A program made the position numbers and the translations under genes. The notes beneath the pieces are model-generated. The model ran no database searches and was not told the origin of the DNA. It saw nothing but the letters and a program-made list of their open reading frames with translations. From positions 1 to 47,608 of the forward strand of contig JADHML010000008.1 in the NCBI GenBank assembly GCA_016780065.1: a DNA stretch of 47,608 bases, given 5' to 3'. The stretch is from Flavobacteriaceae bacterium. Its GTDB lineage: Bacteria; Bacteroidota; Bacteroidia; Flavobacteriales; Flavobacteriaceae. Positions within the stretch are counted from its first letter, which is position 1; each line of letters starts with the position of its first letter. Of the stretch, positions 18,928-26,818 are shown piece after piece.

Positions 18928-19103
18928 AACTATTGTGTCATTTTGTCTGTTTTCAAAGGAAAGGGGAAAAAATGTCAGTAATTATTACCATTCTTTCTCA
19001 TCGCACCTCTGTTTACAAGTTTCTATCATTAAATTTTCAATATCCATGCCAAGCAGTGAATTAAGAATTATTTACTCAAAAAAAAAGAAAAAAAGTACTT
19101 TGA

Positions 19104-20426
19104 TTACTCGCGAATAGATTGCAATTGTTTTTTGTGCATCCTGCGCAACAACAAGGCACCAACAAAAAAGAACGCCAAAAAGAACAGTATCGAATTACGC
19201 ATACTCCCTGTTATTTGATCAATTGTTCCGTACAAAATCATTCCTATAACAATGCCTAGTTTTTCAGAGACATCATAAAAGCTGAAATATGAAGTGGTGT
19301 CTTCTGTTTCAGGGATGAGTTTTGAATAAGTAGATCTTGCCAATGATTGTATTCCTCCCATTGATAAGCCAACCAAAGCCGCTGCTATGTAAAACTGCAA
19401 AGGAGTCACTACAAAATAAGCATACAGACATAAGAAAGCCCATACAAAGTTTAAAAAAATCAATACGGGCACATTTCCAAATCTCTCCGAAAACCTGGCA
19501 GTAAGTGTTGCACCTATGATTGCTATCAATTGTATGATCATAATACTCACAATGAGTCCTATGGTTTTTTGCCCCTCACCCCATGCAACTTCTTGTTCAC
19601 CAAAATAGGCTGCCACCAACATCACAGTTTGCAGGGCCATGCTAAAAACAAAGAAAGCGCCAATGTAACGCTTGAGATGTGGTAATCCTGAAAGACTATT
19701 CCATACAGAGCGAAGTTCTCTGTATCCGTTTAGTATAACATCGTTTGTCAACAAATTGTCCTTGTTTCCACGTGGTAGAAACCTAAAAGCAATCTGACTG
19801 AAACCGATCCACCATATACCAACAGAAACAAAAGAATATTTCATGGCTTTCATGGCTGCTACTCCCTCTGTCCCTGTAATACCAAACCATGAGGGATTTA
19901 ACACCATTGCTAGATTAAACAACAAGAGCAACACACTTCCGACATATCCCATTGAATAACCCAAAGCACTTGCTCTATCCATTTGTTCTGGGTGTGCGAT
20001 ATCTGGTAGATAAGAATTGTAAAACACCAAACTCGACCAAGCGCCTACGGAAGCCAAAAAATAAAACAATAAGCCTACATAAATACTTTCTAATTCAAAC
20101 CAATAAAGACCTGCGCACGATGCCGCGCCAAGGTAACAGAAGAATTGCATGAAGCGTTTTTTATTGCCCATGTAGTCTGCAATTCCTGAAAGAATCGGAG
20201 ATATCAAAGCAACTAAAGCAAATGCCGCTGCGGTTGTATAACTAATCAATGCGGTGTTTTTCATTGAGTAACCCAAGAAATCTATGTACAAGTCGTCCCC
20301 AAATAAAGCACCATAATAGATTGGAAATACTGTTGAAGTAATCACCAAAAAATAAACAGAGTTTGCCCAATCATATGACACCCAAGCGCGAATTAGACGC
20401 TTACTACCTTTTTCTAAATGCTTCAT
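19104..20426 (-). CDS. UMF1-type MFS permease
   Basis: Predicted inner-membrane transporter of the major facilitator superfamily, UMF1/Atg22-like branch; the substrate is unknown. The 440-residue protein has about 12 hydrophobic segments and the branch signature RAWVSYDWANSVYFLVITSTVFPIYY at the N-terminus, plus LSPILSGIADYMGNKKR after the third segment and QSLARSTYSKLIPETEDTTSYFSFYDVSEKLG late in the protein. The ATG at 20424-20426 is preferred over a TTG ten codons upstream. It is followed by lon after a 176-base A/T-rich gap and is divergent from the alpha/beta hydrolase. Confidence 0.88.
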   Translation of the reverse strand: MKHLEKGSKRLIRAWVSYDWANSVYFLVITSTVFPIYYGALFGDDLYIDFLGYSMKNTALISYTTAAAFALVALISPILSGIADYMGNKKRFMQFFCYLGAASCAGLYWFELESIYVGLLFYFLASVGAWSSLVFYNSYLPDIAHPEQMDRASALGYSMGYVGSVLLLLFNLAMVLNPSWFGITGTEGVAAMKAMKYSFVSVGIWWIGFSQIAFRFLPRGNKDNLLTNDVILNGYRELRSVWNSLSGLPHLKRYIGAFFVFSMALQTVMLVAAYFGEQEVAWGEGQKTIGLIVSIMIIQLIAIIGATLTARFSERFGNVPVLIFLNFVWAFLCLYAYFVVTPLQFYIAAALVGLSMGGIQSLARSTYSKLIPETEDTTSYFSFYDVSEKLGIVIGMILYGTIDQITGSMRNSILFFLAFFFVGALLLRRMHKKQLQSIRE

Positions 20427-20508
20427 TATAGCTAGTTGCTCGACCAAAGTAACCAAAAATCATTTGCATAATGCTTAAAAATCAATTTTATTTGTTAGGT
20501 TGCTATTT

Positions 20509-21372
20509 ATGAAAAAAGAAAAAAGCTCAACTCCCTTCGAAGTACCTCCATTTATACGTTGGTGTGCACGCACTTCTGAGCGCATTTCACCGAGTCTGGC
20601 CACCCGTGTAGGTTTGCTTTTTTTCTTTAGACCTCAACGCTTTCCGACTCCCCATAGAGAGAAAGAGATGCTGGGAAAAAGTCAACAAAAAAAACTTACC
20701 ATACCATCGATAAAAAAAACCATTCATACCTATCAAATTCCCCAAAAAGGACAAAAAGTACTGCTTTTACACGGATGGAGTGGTCGAGCTACTCAGCTCT
20801 ATGCTATCGCGAAAACACTGAACGATTCTGGCATGGAAATTGTTTCATTTGATGCTCCTGCGCACGGGTCATCTGATGGTAAGACCACCAACATTGTGGA
20901 GTTTGTTGCTTGTGTTCACGAAGTTTATAAAAATTACGGGCCCTTTGATCATATTATTGGGCATTCTATGGGCGGCTTAGTGGCTCTTAATTCAGCTCGA
21001 GAAGGGTTGAAATTCAAAACCTTGACTGTGATTGGTTCAGGTGACAAGATTAAAAATGTGTTTTTAGATTACACTCGAAAAATGGAATTTACAGATCATA
21101 TTGCAGACCGTATGATTGGTGTCGTAGAAAAGCGCTTCAAAGGGTCTTTGGAGCATTATTCTGGCAGTCATTCAATAAAAAACCTTACGATTCCTGTTCA
21201 AATAGCCCATGATGAACAAGATTATGAAATCCCTGTTTCTTACGCTAAAGACCTACACAAAGCAAGTAAAAAAGGGCGCTTGACACTAACAAATGGTTTG
21301 GGTCATCGTCGCATCCTAAGAGATCGTGATTTGATAATGAAAATAACAAAGTTTATAAAATCAAACTCATGA
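20509..21372 (+). CDS. alpha/beta hydrolase
   Basis: Predicted serine hydrolase of unknown substrate. The 287-residue protein has HGWSGRATQLYAIAKTL (oxyanion-hole region), the nucleophile elbow GHSMGG, a later acid region HDEQDYEIPVSYA and the C-terminal catalytic His in GLGHRRILRD. No signal peptide is visible, although residues 25-50 (LATRVGLLFFFRPQRF) are hydrophobic and may associate with the membrane. The ATG at 20509 is chosen; a TTG three codons upstream is also open. The stop overlaps the first msrB start as ATGA, so the hydrolase and both MsrB genes look co-translated. Confidence 0.85.
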   Translation: MKKEKSSTPFEVPPFIRWCARTSERISPSLATRVGLLFFFRPQRFPTPHREKEMLGKSQQKKLTIPSIKKTIHTYQIPQKGQKVLLLHGWSGRATQLYAIAKTLNDSGMEIVSFDAPAHGSSDGKTTNIVEFVACVHEVYKNYGPFDHIIGHSMGGLVALNSAREGLKFKTLTVIGSGDKIKNVFLDYTRKMEFTDHIADRMIGVVEKRFKGSLEHYSGSHSIKNLTIPVQIAHDEQDYEIPVSYAKDLHKASKKGRLTLTNGLGHRRILRDRDLIMKITKFIKSNS

Positions 21373-21842
21373 GACTCTTATTTTACTTCATTCTTTTTGT
21401 AAGTTTTATAGGCTGCGCGCAAAGCTCCTCAACCAAAAAAAACGAATTTCCGTTAGTGAAAAGTGAAGCCCAATGGAAGGAACAACTTAGCCCAATGGCC
21501 TATTACGTGTTACGTCAGGCAGGCACTGAACGGGCGTTTAGCGGGACTTATAACAAGCATTACAAAAAAGGCACCTATCATTGTATGGGTTGCAACCAAG
21601 CCCTTTATCAATCTACAAACAAGTATGATTCAGGAAGCGGATGGCCTTCTTTTGATCGGGCGATAAAAGAAGCGGTGGTTTTTGATGTAGATTATAAAAT
21701 TGGGTATGCACGAACCGAACTGTTATGCGCTCAGTGCGGGGGACATTTAGGACATATGTTTGAAGATGGGCCCAAAAACACCACTGGTAAACGACATTGT
21801 ATCAATTCAGCCGCACTAAAATTTGTTGCTAAAAATGAGTGA
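21369..21842 (+). CDS. msrB: lipoprotein MsrB, methionine-R-sulfoxide reductase
   Basis: Reduces methionine R-sulfoxide in proteins. The 157-residue protein begins with a lipoprotein signal (residues 1-15, lipobox FIGC with Cys16), so the enzyme should sit outside the cytoplasm, anchored to a membrane. Zinc ligands are Cys72/Cys75 (CMGC) and Cys120/Cys123 (CAQC), the latter in ELLCAQCGGHLGHMFEDGP; the catalytic cysteine is Cys144 in RHCINS. The position that holds the resolving cysteine in many MsrBs is Ser90 here (SGSGWPSF). It overlaps the hydrolase before it by 4 bases and the second msrB after it by 8 bases. Confidence 0.93.
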   Translation: MRLLFYFILFVSFIGCAQSSSTKKNEFPLVKSEAQWKEQLSPMAYYVLRQAGTERAFSGTYNKHYKKGTYHCMGCNQALYQSTNKYDSGSGWPSFDRAIKEAVVFDVDYKIGYARTELLCAQCGGHLGHMFEDGPKNTTGKRHCINSAALKFVAKNE

Positions 21843-22233
21843 TTACCCTATTAAAAAAAGTGAAGAGGCTTGGAAGCTTATGCTTTCTGAGGAAGCCTAC
21901 AGAGTACTAAGAAAAAAAGGAACTGAATACCCACATACTGGTGCCTACAATCTTCATTTTGAATCAGGGACCTATGTATGTAAAGGATGTAATACGCCTC
22001 TGTTTGAAAGTAATTCCAAATTCGAAAGTGGCTGTGGCTGGCCTAGTTTTTCAGATGCCATTGATGGAAGTATTCGATATGAGATGGACAAATCACACGG
22101 GATGATTCGCACAGAAATTCTTTGTTCCCATTGTGGTGGTCATCTTGGGCATGTGTTTGACGATGGACCAACTCCTACTCACAAACGTTATTGTGTCAAT
22201 TCAGTTAGCTTGGATTTTAAAGAGTCATCATAG
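21835..22233 (+). CDS. msrB: cytoplasmic MsrB, methionine-R-sulfoxide reductase
   Basis: Second MsrB, 132 residues, without a signal peptide, so cytoplasmic. Zinc ligands are Cys49/Cys52 (CKGC) and Cys97/Cys100 (CSHC); the catalytic cysteine is Cys120 in RYCVNS. Unlike the first copy it keeps a cysteine at Cys67 (SGCGWPSF), 53 residues before the catalytic one, the place of the resolving cysteine in thioredoxin-recycled MsrBs. The start is the ATG at 21835, which overlaps the first msrB; an upstream TTG at 21823 is less likely. The two proteins align over their whole catalytic length and are probably ancient duplicates rather than a recent copy. Confidence 0.95.
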   Translation: MSDYPIKKSEEAWKLMLSEEAYRVLRKKGTEYPHTGAYNLHFESGTYVCKGCNTPLFESNSKFESGCGWPSFSDAIDGSIRYEMDKSHGMIRTEILCSHCGGHLGHVFDDGPTPTHKRYCVNSVSLDFKESS

Positions 22234-22266
22234 AATTTTAAGGTATAAAAATCGGTCTTTGTTTTG

Positions 22267-22274
22267 TACTTTTG
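22267..22274 (+). promoter_or_regulatory. candidate -7 promoter box for lpd
   Basis: TACTTTTG matches TAnnTTTG and ends 16 bases before the lpd ATG at 22291. It lies downstream of the alternative TTG at 22264, which supports the ATG start. No well-spaced TTG was found upstream. Confidence 0.5.
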
Positions 22275-22290
22275 CCGACAAACAAACTAC

Positions 22291-23682
22291 ATGAGCAAAT
22301 TTGATGTTATTGTACTTGGTAGTGGACCTGGTGGATATGTAACTGCCATACGTGCGTCTCAGTTAGGACTTAAAACTGCCATTATTGAAAAAGAAAGCTT
22401 AGGAGGTGTTTGCCTAAATTGGGGTTGTATTCCAACTAAAGCATTAATCAAATCAGCACAAGTTTTTAACTACCTCAAACATGCAGAGGATTATGGCCTA
22501 AAAGTTGAAAGCTATGATAAAGATTTTGATGCTGTAGTAAATCGCAGCCGATCTGTTGCTGATACAATGAGCAAGGGGGTTCAATTTTTGATGAAAAAAA
22601 ATAAAATTGAAGTCATTTTAGGTTTTGGAAGTTTAAGAAAAGGCAAGCAAGTTGCTGTGACTGCGGAAGATGGGACAGAAACCCTCCACGAAGCCAATCA
22701 TATTATAATTGCTACTGGAGCGCGTTCGCGCGAGTTACCCAGCCTTCCTCAAGATGGAAAAAAAGTCATTGGATATAGAGAGGCCATGACCTTGCCCAAA
22801 CAACCTAAAAAGATGGTCGTAGTTGGTTCTGGAGCGATTGGTGTTGAATTTGCCTACTTCTACAACGCAATGGGAACAGAAGTAACCCTAATAGAGTATT
22901 TACCTAGGATTGTTCCTGTGGAAGATGAAGACATATCCAAACAGATGGAACGCAGCTTTACTAAAAGCGGAATAAAGGTAATGACAAACTCTGAAGTCAC
23001 TGAAGTTGACACATCAGGAAAAGGAGTCAAAGTCTCTGTTAAAACAGTTAAAGGCAAGGAAATCATTGATGCTGATATCGTTCTTTCTGCTGTTGGAATC
23101 AAAACCAACATTGAAAATATTGGACTTGAAGATTTGGGGATTGCTACTGATCGAGACAAAATCTTGGTTAATGAGTATTACCAAACCAATCTGCCAGGGT
23201 ACTATGCTATCGGAGATGTAACTTCTGGTCAAGCATTGGCTCACGTGGCATCAGCTGAAGGGATCTTGTGTGTTGAAAAAATTGCAGGTCTTTCTGTAGA
23301 ACCTATTGACTATAACAACATTCCGGGTTGTACTTACAGTCATCCCGAAATTGCATCGGTAGGTTATACAGAGGCTCAAGCCAAAGAACAGGGCTTTGAT
23401 ATTAAAGTAGGAAAGTTTCCATTTACTGCTTCAGGAAAGGCACAGGCCGGAGGTCATACAGACGGTTTTGTCAAAGTGATTTTTGATGCCAAATACGGAG
23501 AATGGCTCGGGTGCCATATGATCGGATCTGGAGTAACTGACATGATTGCAGAAGCTGTAGTAGCTAGAAAACTTGAGACCACAGGTCACGAAATTCTTAA
23601 AGCTGTGCATCCGCATCCTACCATGAGCGAAGCGGTGATGGAAGCAGTCGCTGCAGCATATGATGAAGTGATACACATATAA
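22291..23682 (+). CDS. lpdA: dihydrolipoyl dehydrogenase (E3)
   Basis: FAD enzyme that reoxidises dihydrolipoyl groups of the 2-oxoacid dehydrogenase complexes and the glycine cleavage system. The 463-residue protein has the FAD motif VIVLGSGPGGYVTAIRA, the redox-active disulfide Cys41/Cys46 in GGVCLNWGCIPTK, the NAD-binding GSGAIGVEFAYFYNAMG, the second FAD segment YYAIGDVTSG and the C-terminal catalytic His in HPHPTMSEAV. Length is normal. No E1 or E2 gene is adjacent, so it probably serves several complexes. It has its own promoter box and a strong terminator. Confidence 0.96.
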   Translation: MSKFDVIVLGSGPGGYVTAIRASQLGLKTAIIEKESLGGVCLNWGCIPTKALIKSAQVFNYLKHAEDYGLKVESYDKDFDAVVNRSRSVADTMSKGVQFLMKKNKIEVILGFGSLRKGKQVAVTAEDGTETLHEANHIIIATGARSRELPSLPQDGKKVIGYREAMTLPKQPKKMVVVGSGAIGVEFAYFYNAMGTEVTLIEYLPRIVPVEDEDISKQMERSFTKSGIKVMTNSEVTEVDTSGKGVKVSVKTVKGKEIIDADIVLSAVGIKTNIENIGLEDLGIATDRDKILVNEYYQTNLPGYYAIGDVTSGQALAHVASAEGILCVEKIAGLSVEPIDYNNIPGCTYSHPEIASVGYTEAQAKEQGFDIKVGKFPFTASGKAQAGGHTDGFVKVIFDAKYGEWLGCHMIGSGVTDMIAEAVVARKLETTGHEILKAVHPHPTMSEAVMEAVAAAYDEVIHI

Positions 23683-23704
23683 TTCATTTTAATTTATAAT
23701 ATTG

Positions 23705-23731
23705 AAAGCAGCACCAAGTGCTGCTTTTTTT
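23705..23731 (+). terminator. terminator of lpd
   Basis: AAAGCAGCAC and GTGCTGCTTT are perfect 10-base arms around a CAA loop, followed by further T residues, 22 bases after the lpd stop. Confidence 0.88.
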
Positions 23732-23892
23732 GTTACATTTAAAGTCTCTAAGCCCAAATCTATGCAACCCCAAAGTTGGACTCGTCATCAATTGGCTGTT
23801 TTAATCTCTGAAAAAATAAAAAATCTATGATAAAATTCTTTCTGAACAAATAATGTTTAAATTTCAATGGGATAAAACCTAATTTAAAATAC

Positions 23893-24750
23893 ATGGCTAA
23901 AAACATCATTATAACAGGGGTTTCTTCAGGAATTGGTCGAGATGCTCTAAGATTACTACACATAAAGGGCTATCATATTTATGGAAGTGTTCGTAAAGAA
24001 GAAGATGCTGTTTCTTTAGCAAAAATCTACCCCAAACGTTTCACTCCGCTGATTTTTGACGTACAAGACCAAGAGGCTATGATCAAAGCCACACAAATTG
24101 TTTTTGACCAATGCACAGAACTGGTAGCTTTGATTAATAATGCTGGGATTGCTGTGCCTGGACCGTTACAACATTTATCAGAGGAGGATTTTGAAAAACA
24201 GTTAGACATCAATCTCAAAGCTGTCCGTAGGGTCACAAACCTATTTTTGCCACTACTGGGTGCAGATCATAACTTTAAGGGAAACGCTGGTCGCATTATC
24301 AATATCAGCTCGATTTCGGGACTGTTTAACTCCCCTTTTAATGGCGCTTATTCTATTTCTAAACATGCGTTGGAAAGTATGACAGACGTTTATAGACGTG
24401 AATTGAGACGTTATCACATCAAAGTAATTGCAATAGAGCCTGGTCCCATCAAAACAAAAATCTGGAAAAAAAACCTCAACAGCATGGCTCCCTACGAAAA
24501 CACTGACTACAACGACGTGTTAAAAAAAGCAAATACCATGATTGAGAATGCCGAACGTACTGCACTCCCTGTTGAACGCATTTCAAAACTCATTCTTAAG
24601 TGTATACTGGCCAATCATCCAAAAACACGTTATATTGTTCACAGAAACACTTTTGTGTTTAAACTTATGGCCTATTATTTACCTGACAAGTTGGTAGATT
24701 GGTTTGTTCACAAAACACTGACCAGCAGCAATAAACACCGACCGATTTAG
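23893..24750 (+). CDS. SDR-family oxidoreductase
   Basis: Classical short-chain dehydrogenase/reductase; substrate unknown. The 285-residue protein has the cofactor motif TGVSSGIGRDALRLL, the structural NNAG, and the catalytic Ser-Tyr-x3-Lys set in NISSISGLFNSPFNGAYSISKHALESM. After it comes IEPGPIKT, usual for this branch. The glycine motif followed by basic SVRK suggests NADP use (inference). The C-terminal 60 residues are rich in aromatic and basic residues and may contact a membrane or lipid-like substrate. It stands alone: a terminator lies upstream, and its stop overlaps the convergent aroQ by 4 bases. The 160 bases before its start contain no exact TAnnTTTG box. Confidence 0.88.
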   Translation: MAKNIIITGVSSGIGRDALRLLHIKGYHIYGSVRKEEDAVSLAKIYPKRFTPLIFDVQDQEAMIKATQIVFDQCTELVALINNAGIAVPGPLQHLSEEDFEKQLDINLKAVRRVTNLFLPLLGADHNFKGNAGRIINISSISGLFNSPFNGAYSISKHALESMTDVYRRELRRYHIKVIAIEPGPIKTKIWKKNLNSMAPYENTDYNDVLKKANTMIENAERTALPVERISKLILKCILANHPKTRYIVHRNTFVFKLMAYYLPDKLVDWFVHKTLTSSNKHRPI

Positions 24751-25166
24751 GAGGGCAAAAAACTATCTATCGCCAATCGATACACATCCAAACCAAAGCC
24801 TAATATCAAACCCTTTGCATTGGGAGTGATGTAAGAAGTATGTCTGAAATCTTCTCTAGAGAAAGTGTTAGAAATATGCACTTCGACAACAGGCGCTTGG
24901 ATGGCCTTAACGGCATCTCCTAAACCAACAGAAGTATGGGTATATGCCGCTGCATTGAGAATGATTCCATCGGACTCAAAGCCTACCCTATGCAACTCAT
25001 TTATGAGCTCTCCTTCAACGTTAGATTGATAGTAACTAAGCGTTAGATCTGGATATTGGGCAGACAATTGTTCGAAATAAGCCTCAAAATTTTGGTTGCC
25101 ATAGACTTCTGGCTCACGTGTGCCTAAAAGGTTGAGATTAGGGCCATTAATGATGGAAATCTTCAT
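24747..25166 (-). CDS. aroQ: type II 3-dehydroquinate dehydratase
   Basis: Third step of the shikimate pathway. The 139-residue protein has the family core: IINGPNLNLLGTREPEVYG with the catalytic Tyr, YYQSNVEGELINELHRV, ILNAAAYTHTSVGLGDAV, VEVHISNTFSREDFRHTSYI, and the C-terminal KGLILGFGLDVYRLA. Length is normal for the small dodecameric enzyme. It is divergent from xerD with a 60-base gap; this arrangement is common in Flavobacteriia. The 3' end overlaps the SDR gene. Confidence 0.97.
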   Translation of the reverse strand: MKISIINGPNLNLLGTREPEVYGNQNFEAYFEQLSAQYPDLTLSYYQSNVEGELINELHRVGFESDGIILNAAAYTHTSVGLGDAVKAIQAPVVEVHISNTFSREDFRHTSYITPNAKGLILGFGLDVYRLAIDSFLPS

Positions 25167-25180
25167 GTAAAAATTTTTAC
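25167..25180. repeat. 14-base A/T palindrome beside the aroQ start
   Basis: GTAAAAATTTTTAC is a perfect palindrome touching the aroQ ATG and overlapping the last base of its candidate -7 box. It may be an operator or simply A/T-rich chance. Confidence 0.35.
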
Positions 25181-25187
25181 AAAAATA
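25180..25187 (-). promoter_or_regulatory. candidate -7 promoter box for aroQ
   Basis: Minus-strand TATTTTTG ends 13 bases before the aroQ ATG. No spaced TTG was seen. Confidence 0.42.
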
Positions 25188-25215
25188 ACAAACCCAATCT
25201 TAACATTAGAAGCTT

Positions 25216-25223
25216 TATTTTTG
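25216..25223 (+). promoter_or_regulatory. candidate -7 promoter box for xerD
   Basis: TATTTTTG ends only 3 bases before the ATG at 25227. If this is the real -7 element, the first transcribed base would be at or next to the A of the start codon. The in-frame TTG at 25221 lies inside the box and is therefore unlikely as a start. Confidence 0.45.
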
Positions 25224-25226
25224 TGT

Positions 25227-26114
25227 ATGCGCTGGAAAGATGCTTTAACTGATTTTTTACACTATGTTAAACTAGAGCGTGGTCTGTCTGATAACTCTGT
25301 CCAAAACTACCGTTTTGATGTTTTAAAATTGATACGTTTCTTAACAGAACACAATATCTCTGTCAGCCCGATTGATATCAAAAGTGCAACCATCCAATCA
25401 TTTGTTTATGAATCCTCAAAAAAACTCAAAGCACCTTCCCAAGCGCGTATGTTATCTGGTTTGCGCTTATTTTTTGATTTTCTGATTTTAGAGGGTTTGC
25501 GAAAAAACAACCCGCTTGACCTAATTGAATCTCCAAAGCTTGGGTCTAACCTCCCTACTACCCTATCGGTTGAAGAAGTAGATGCTTTGATAGAGACTCA
25601 TCATTCCGAAAAGCCTTTAGAGCTTCGTAATATGGCAATCATTGAAGTATTGTACAGCTGTGGATTGCGTGTGAGTGAGTTGGTAAAGCTCCGATTGTCA
25701 GATTTGTTTTTTGAGGAAGAGTTGATAAAAGTATTAGGCAAGGGAAACAAAGAGCGGTTTGTTCCTATAGCCAATTCGGCCAGAGAATACATTTTAGACT
25801 ATCTCCAACATAGAAGAACACCTAGTAAAGGTTATGAAGATTTTTTGTTTTTAAACAATAGAGGGAAGTATCTAACGCGTGCCATGGTGTTCACTTTAGT
25901 TCGTAGGGCAGCAACTAAGGCGGGCATCACAAAAAAAATAAGCCCTCATAGTCTACGTCATTCTTTTGCAACTCATTTGGTCGAAAATGGCGCAGATATT
26001 AGTACAGTGCAACAGATGTTGGGTCATGCAAACATCACCACTACTGAACGGTACTTACACATGAGTAAAAAACACCTCAAAGAAAGTCTTATAAAATACC
26101 ACCCAAGAGGTTAA
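25227..26114 (+). CDS. xerD: tyrosine recombinase XerD
   Basis: Site-specific recombinase that, with a partner, resolves chromosome dimers at dif. The 295-residue protein has an N-terminal SAM-like DNA-binding domain (WKDALTDFLHYVKLERGLSDNSV) and a full catalytic set: Arg148 in GLRVSELVKL, the Lys in LGKGNKERFVPI, His241 and Arg244 in HSLRHSFATHL, His267 in GHANITTTERY and the nucleophile Tyr276. These positions closely match E. coli XerD. The gene lies between aroQ and a two-component system, not in an integron or phage, so it is the housekeeping recombinase. Its 3' end overlaps the response regulator by 4 bases. Confidence 0.95.
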   Translation: MRWKDALTDFLHYVKLERGLSDNSVQNYRFDVLKLIRFLTEHNISVSPIDIKSATIQSFVYESSKKLKAPSQARMLSGLRLFFDFLILEGLRKNNPLDLIESPKLGSNLPTTLSVEEVDALIETHHSEKPLELRNMAIIEVLYSCGLRVSELVKLRLSDLFFEEELIKVLGKGNKERFVPIANSAREYILDYLQHRRTPSKGYEDFLFLNNRGKYLTRAMVFTLVRRAATKAGITKKISPHSLRHSFATHLVENGADISTVQQMLGHANITTTERYLHMSKKHLKESLIKYHPRG

Positions 26115-26818
26115 GAAACCACAAGTCGAAAACCCTCTCCGTGAATGTTGGTAATTTCAATACTGGAATCTTGTTTGAGGTATTTCCGCAGTTTGGCTAT
26201 ATAGACATCCATACTACGAGAGGTAAAATAGTTGTCGTCGTGCCATATTTGTGTCAAAGCATGTTCTCTAGTTAGTAAATCATTTTTGTTTTGTACCAAC
26301 AAATACAATAGTTGACTTTCTTTAGGAGACAAACTAATAGGTGCATTTTTTTTATAACTCAACGTACGCAATCTTGAATTGAAATGAAAAGCCCCAATAT
26401 CAAAGTGAACAGCACCATTTGGTTTTAGGTTATTCGATTGAGTTCTTTTTAAAAGGACTTCTATTTTTTGAAGTAAGATATCCGAGTCAAAGGGTTTTGT
26501 CAGGTAGTCATCTGCCCCAATCTTATAGCCTTGAAGTACGTCTTCCTTCATCGATTTGGCAGTTAAAAACACCAGAGGGATTTCTTTGTTTTTGGATCTA
26601 ATTTCTCTAGCCAACGTGAAACCATCTTTATAAGGCATCATCACATCAAGCACACAAAGATCAAATTGTGATTTTCTAAACTTTTCAAAACCCTCTAGAC
26701 CATTTCTTGCCAATTGAACCTTATAGCCATTGAGTTGAAGATAATCTCTCAAAATAGATCCAAAATTTGTATCATCTTCTACAAGCAGGATGTGTTTAGA
26801 GGAAGTTTTCATATACAT
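26111..26818 (-). CDS. OmpR-family response regulator
   Basis: DNA-binding partner of the kinase upstream. The 235-residue protein has a receiver domain (HILLVEDDTNFG, phosphoacceptor Asp58 in CVLDVMMPYKDGF, LTAKSMKEDVLQGYKIGADDYLTKPFD) and a winged-helix output domain from about residue 135 (ISLSPKESQLLYLLVQNKNDLLTREHALTQIW and SRSMDVYIAKLRKYL, ending in NIHGEGFRLV). The ATG overlaps the kinase stop as TAATG; a second ATG two codons later is also possible. The regulon cannot be read from this window. Confidence 0.95.
   Translation of the reverse strand: MYMKTSSKHILLVEDDTNFGSILRDYLQLNGYKVQLARNGLEGFEKFRKSQFDLCVLDVMMPYKDGFTLAREIRSKNKEIPLVFLTAKSMKEDVLQGYKIGADDYLTKPFDSDILLQKIEVLLKRTQSNNLKPNGAVHFDIGAFHFNSRLRTLSYKKNAPISLSPKESQLLYLLVQNKNDLLTREHALTQIWHDDNYFTSRSMDVYIAKLRKYLKQDSSIEITNIHGEGFRLVVS

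Noticed and set aside
18973-18978. TGTCAG upstream of lon as a copy of the dnaK repeat
   Set aside because: Only one six-base half-site without a partner; expected often by chance.
19076-19103. Terminator in the A/T tract after the MFS gene
   Set aside because: There is a T run on the minus strand but no convincing stem before it.
23732-23892. Small gene or RNA between the lpd terminator and the SDR gene
   Set aside because: No reading frame with support, no promoter box and only short chance inverted repeats such as CAAC/GTTG.
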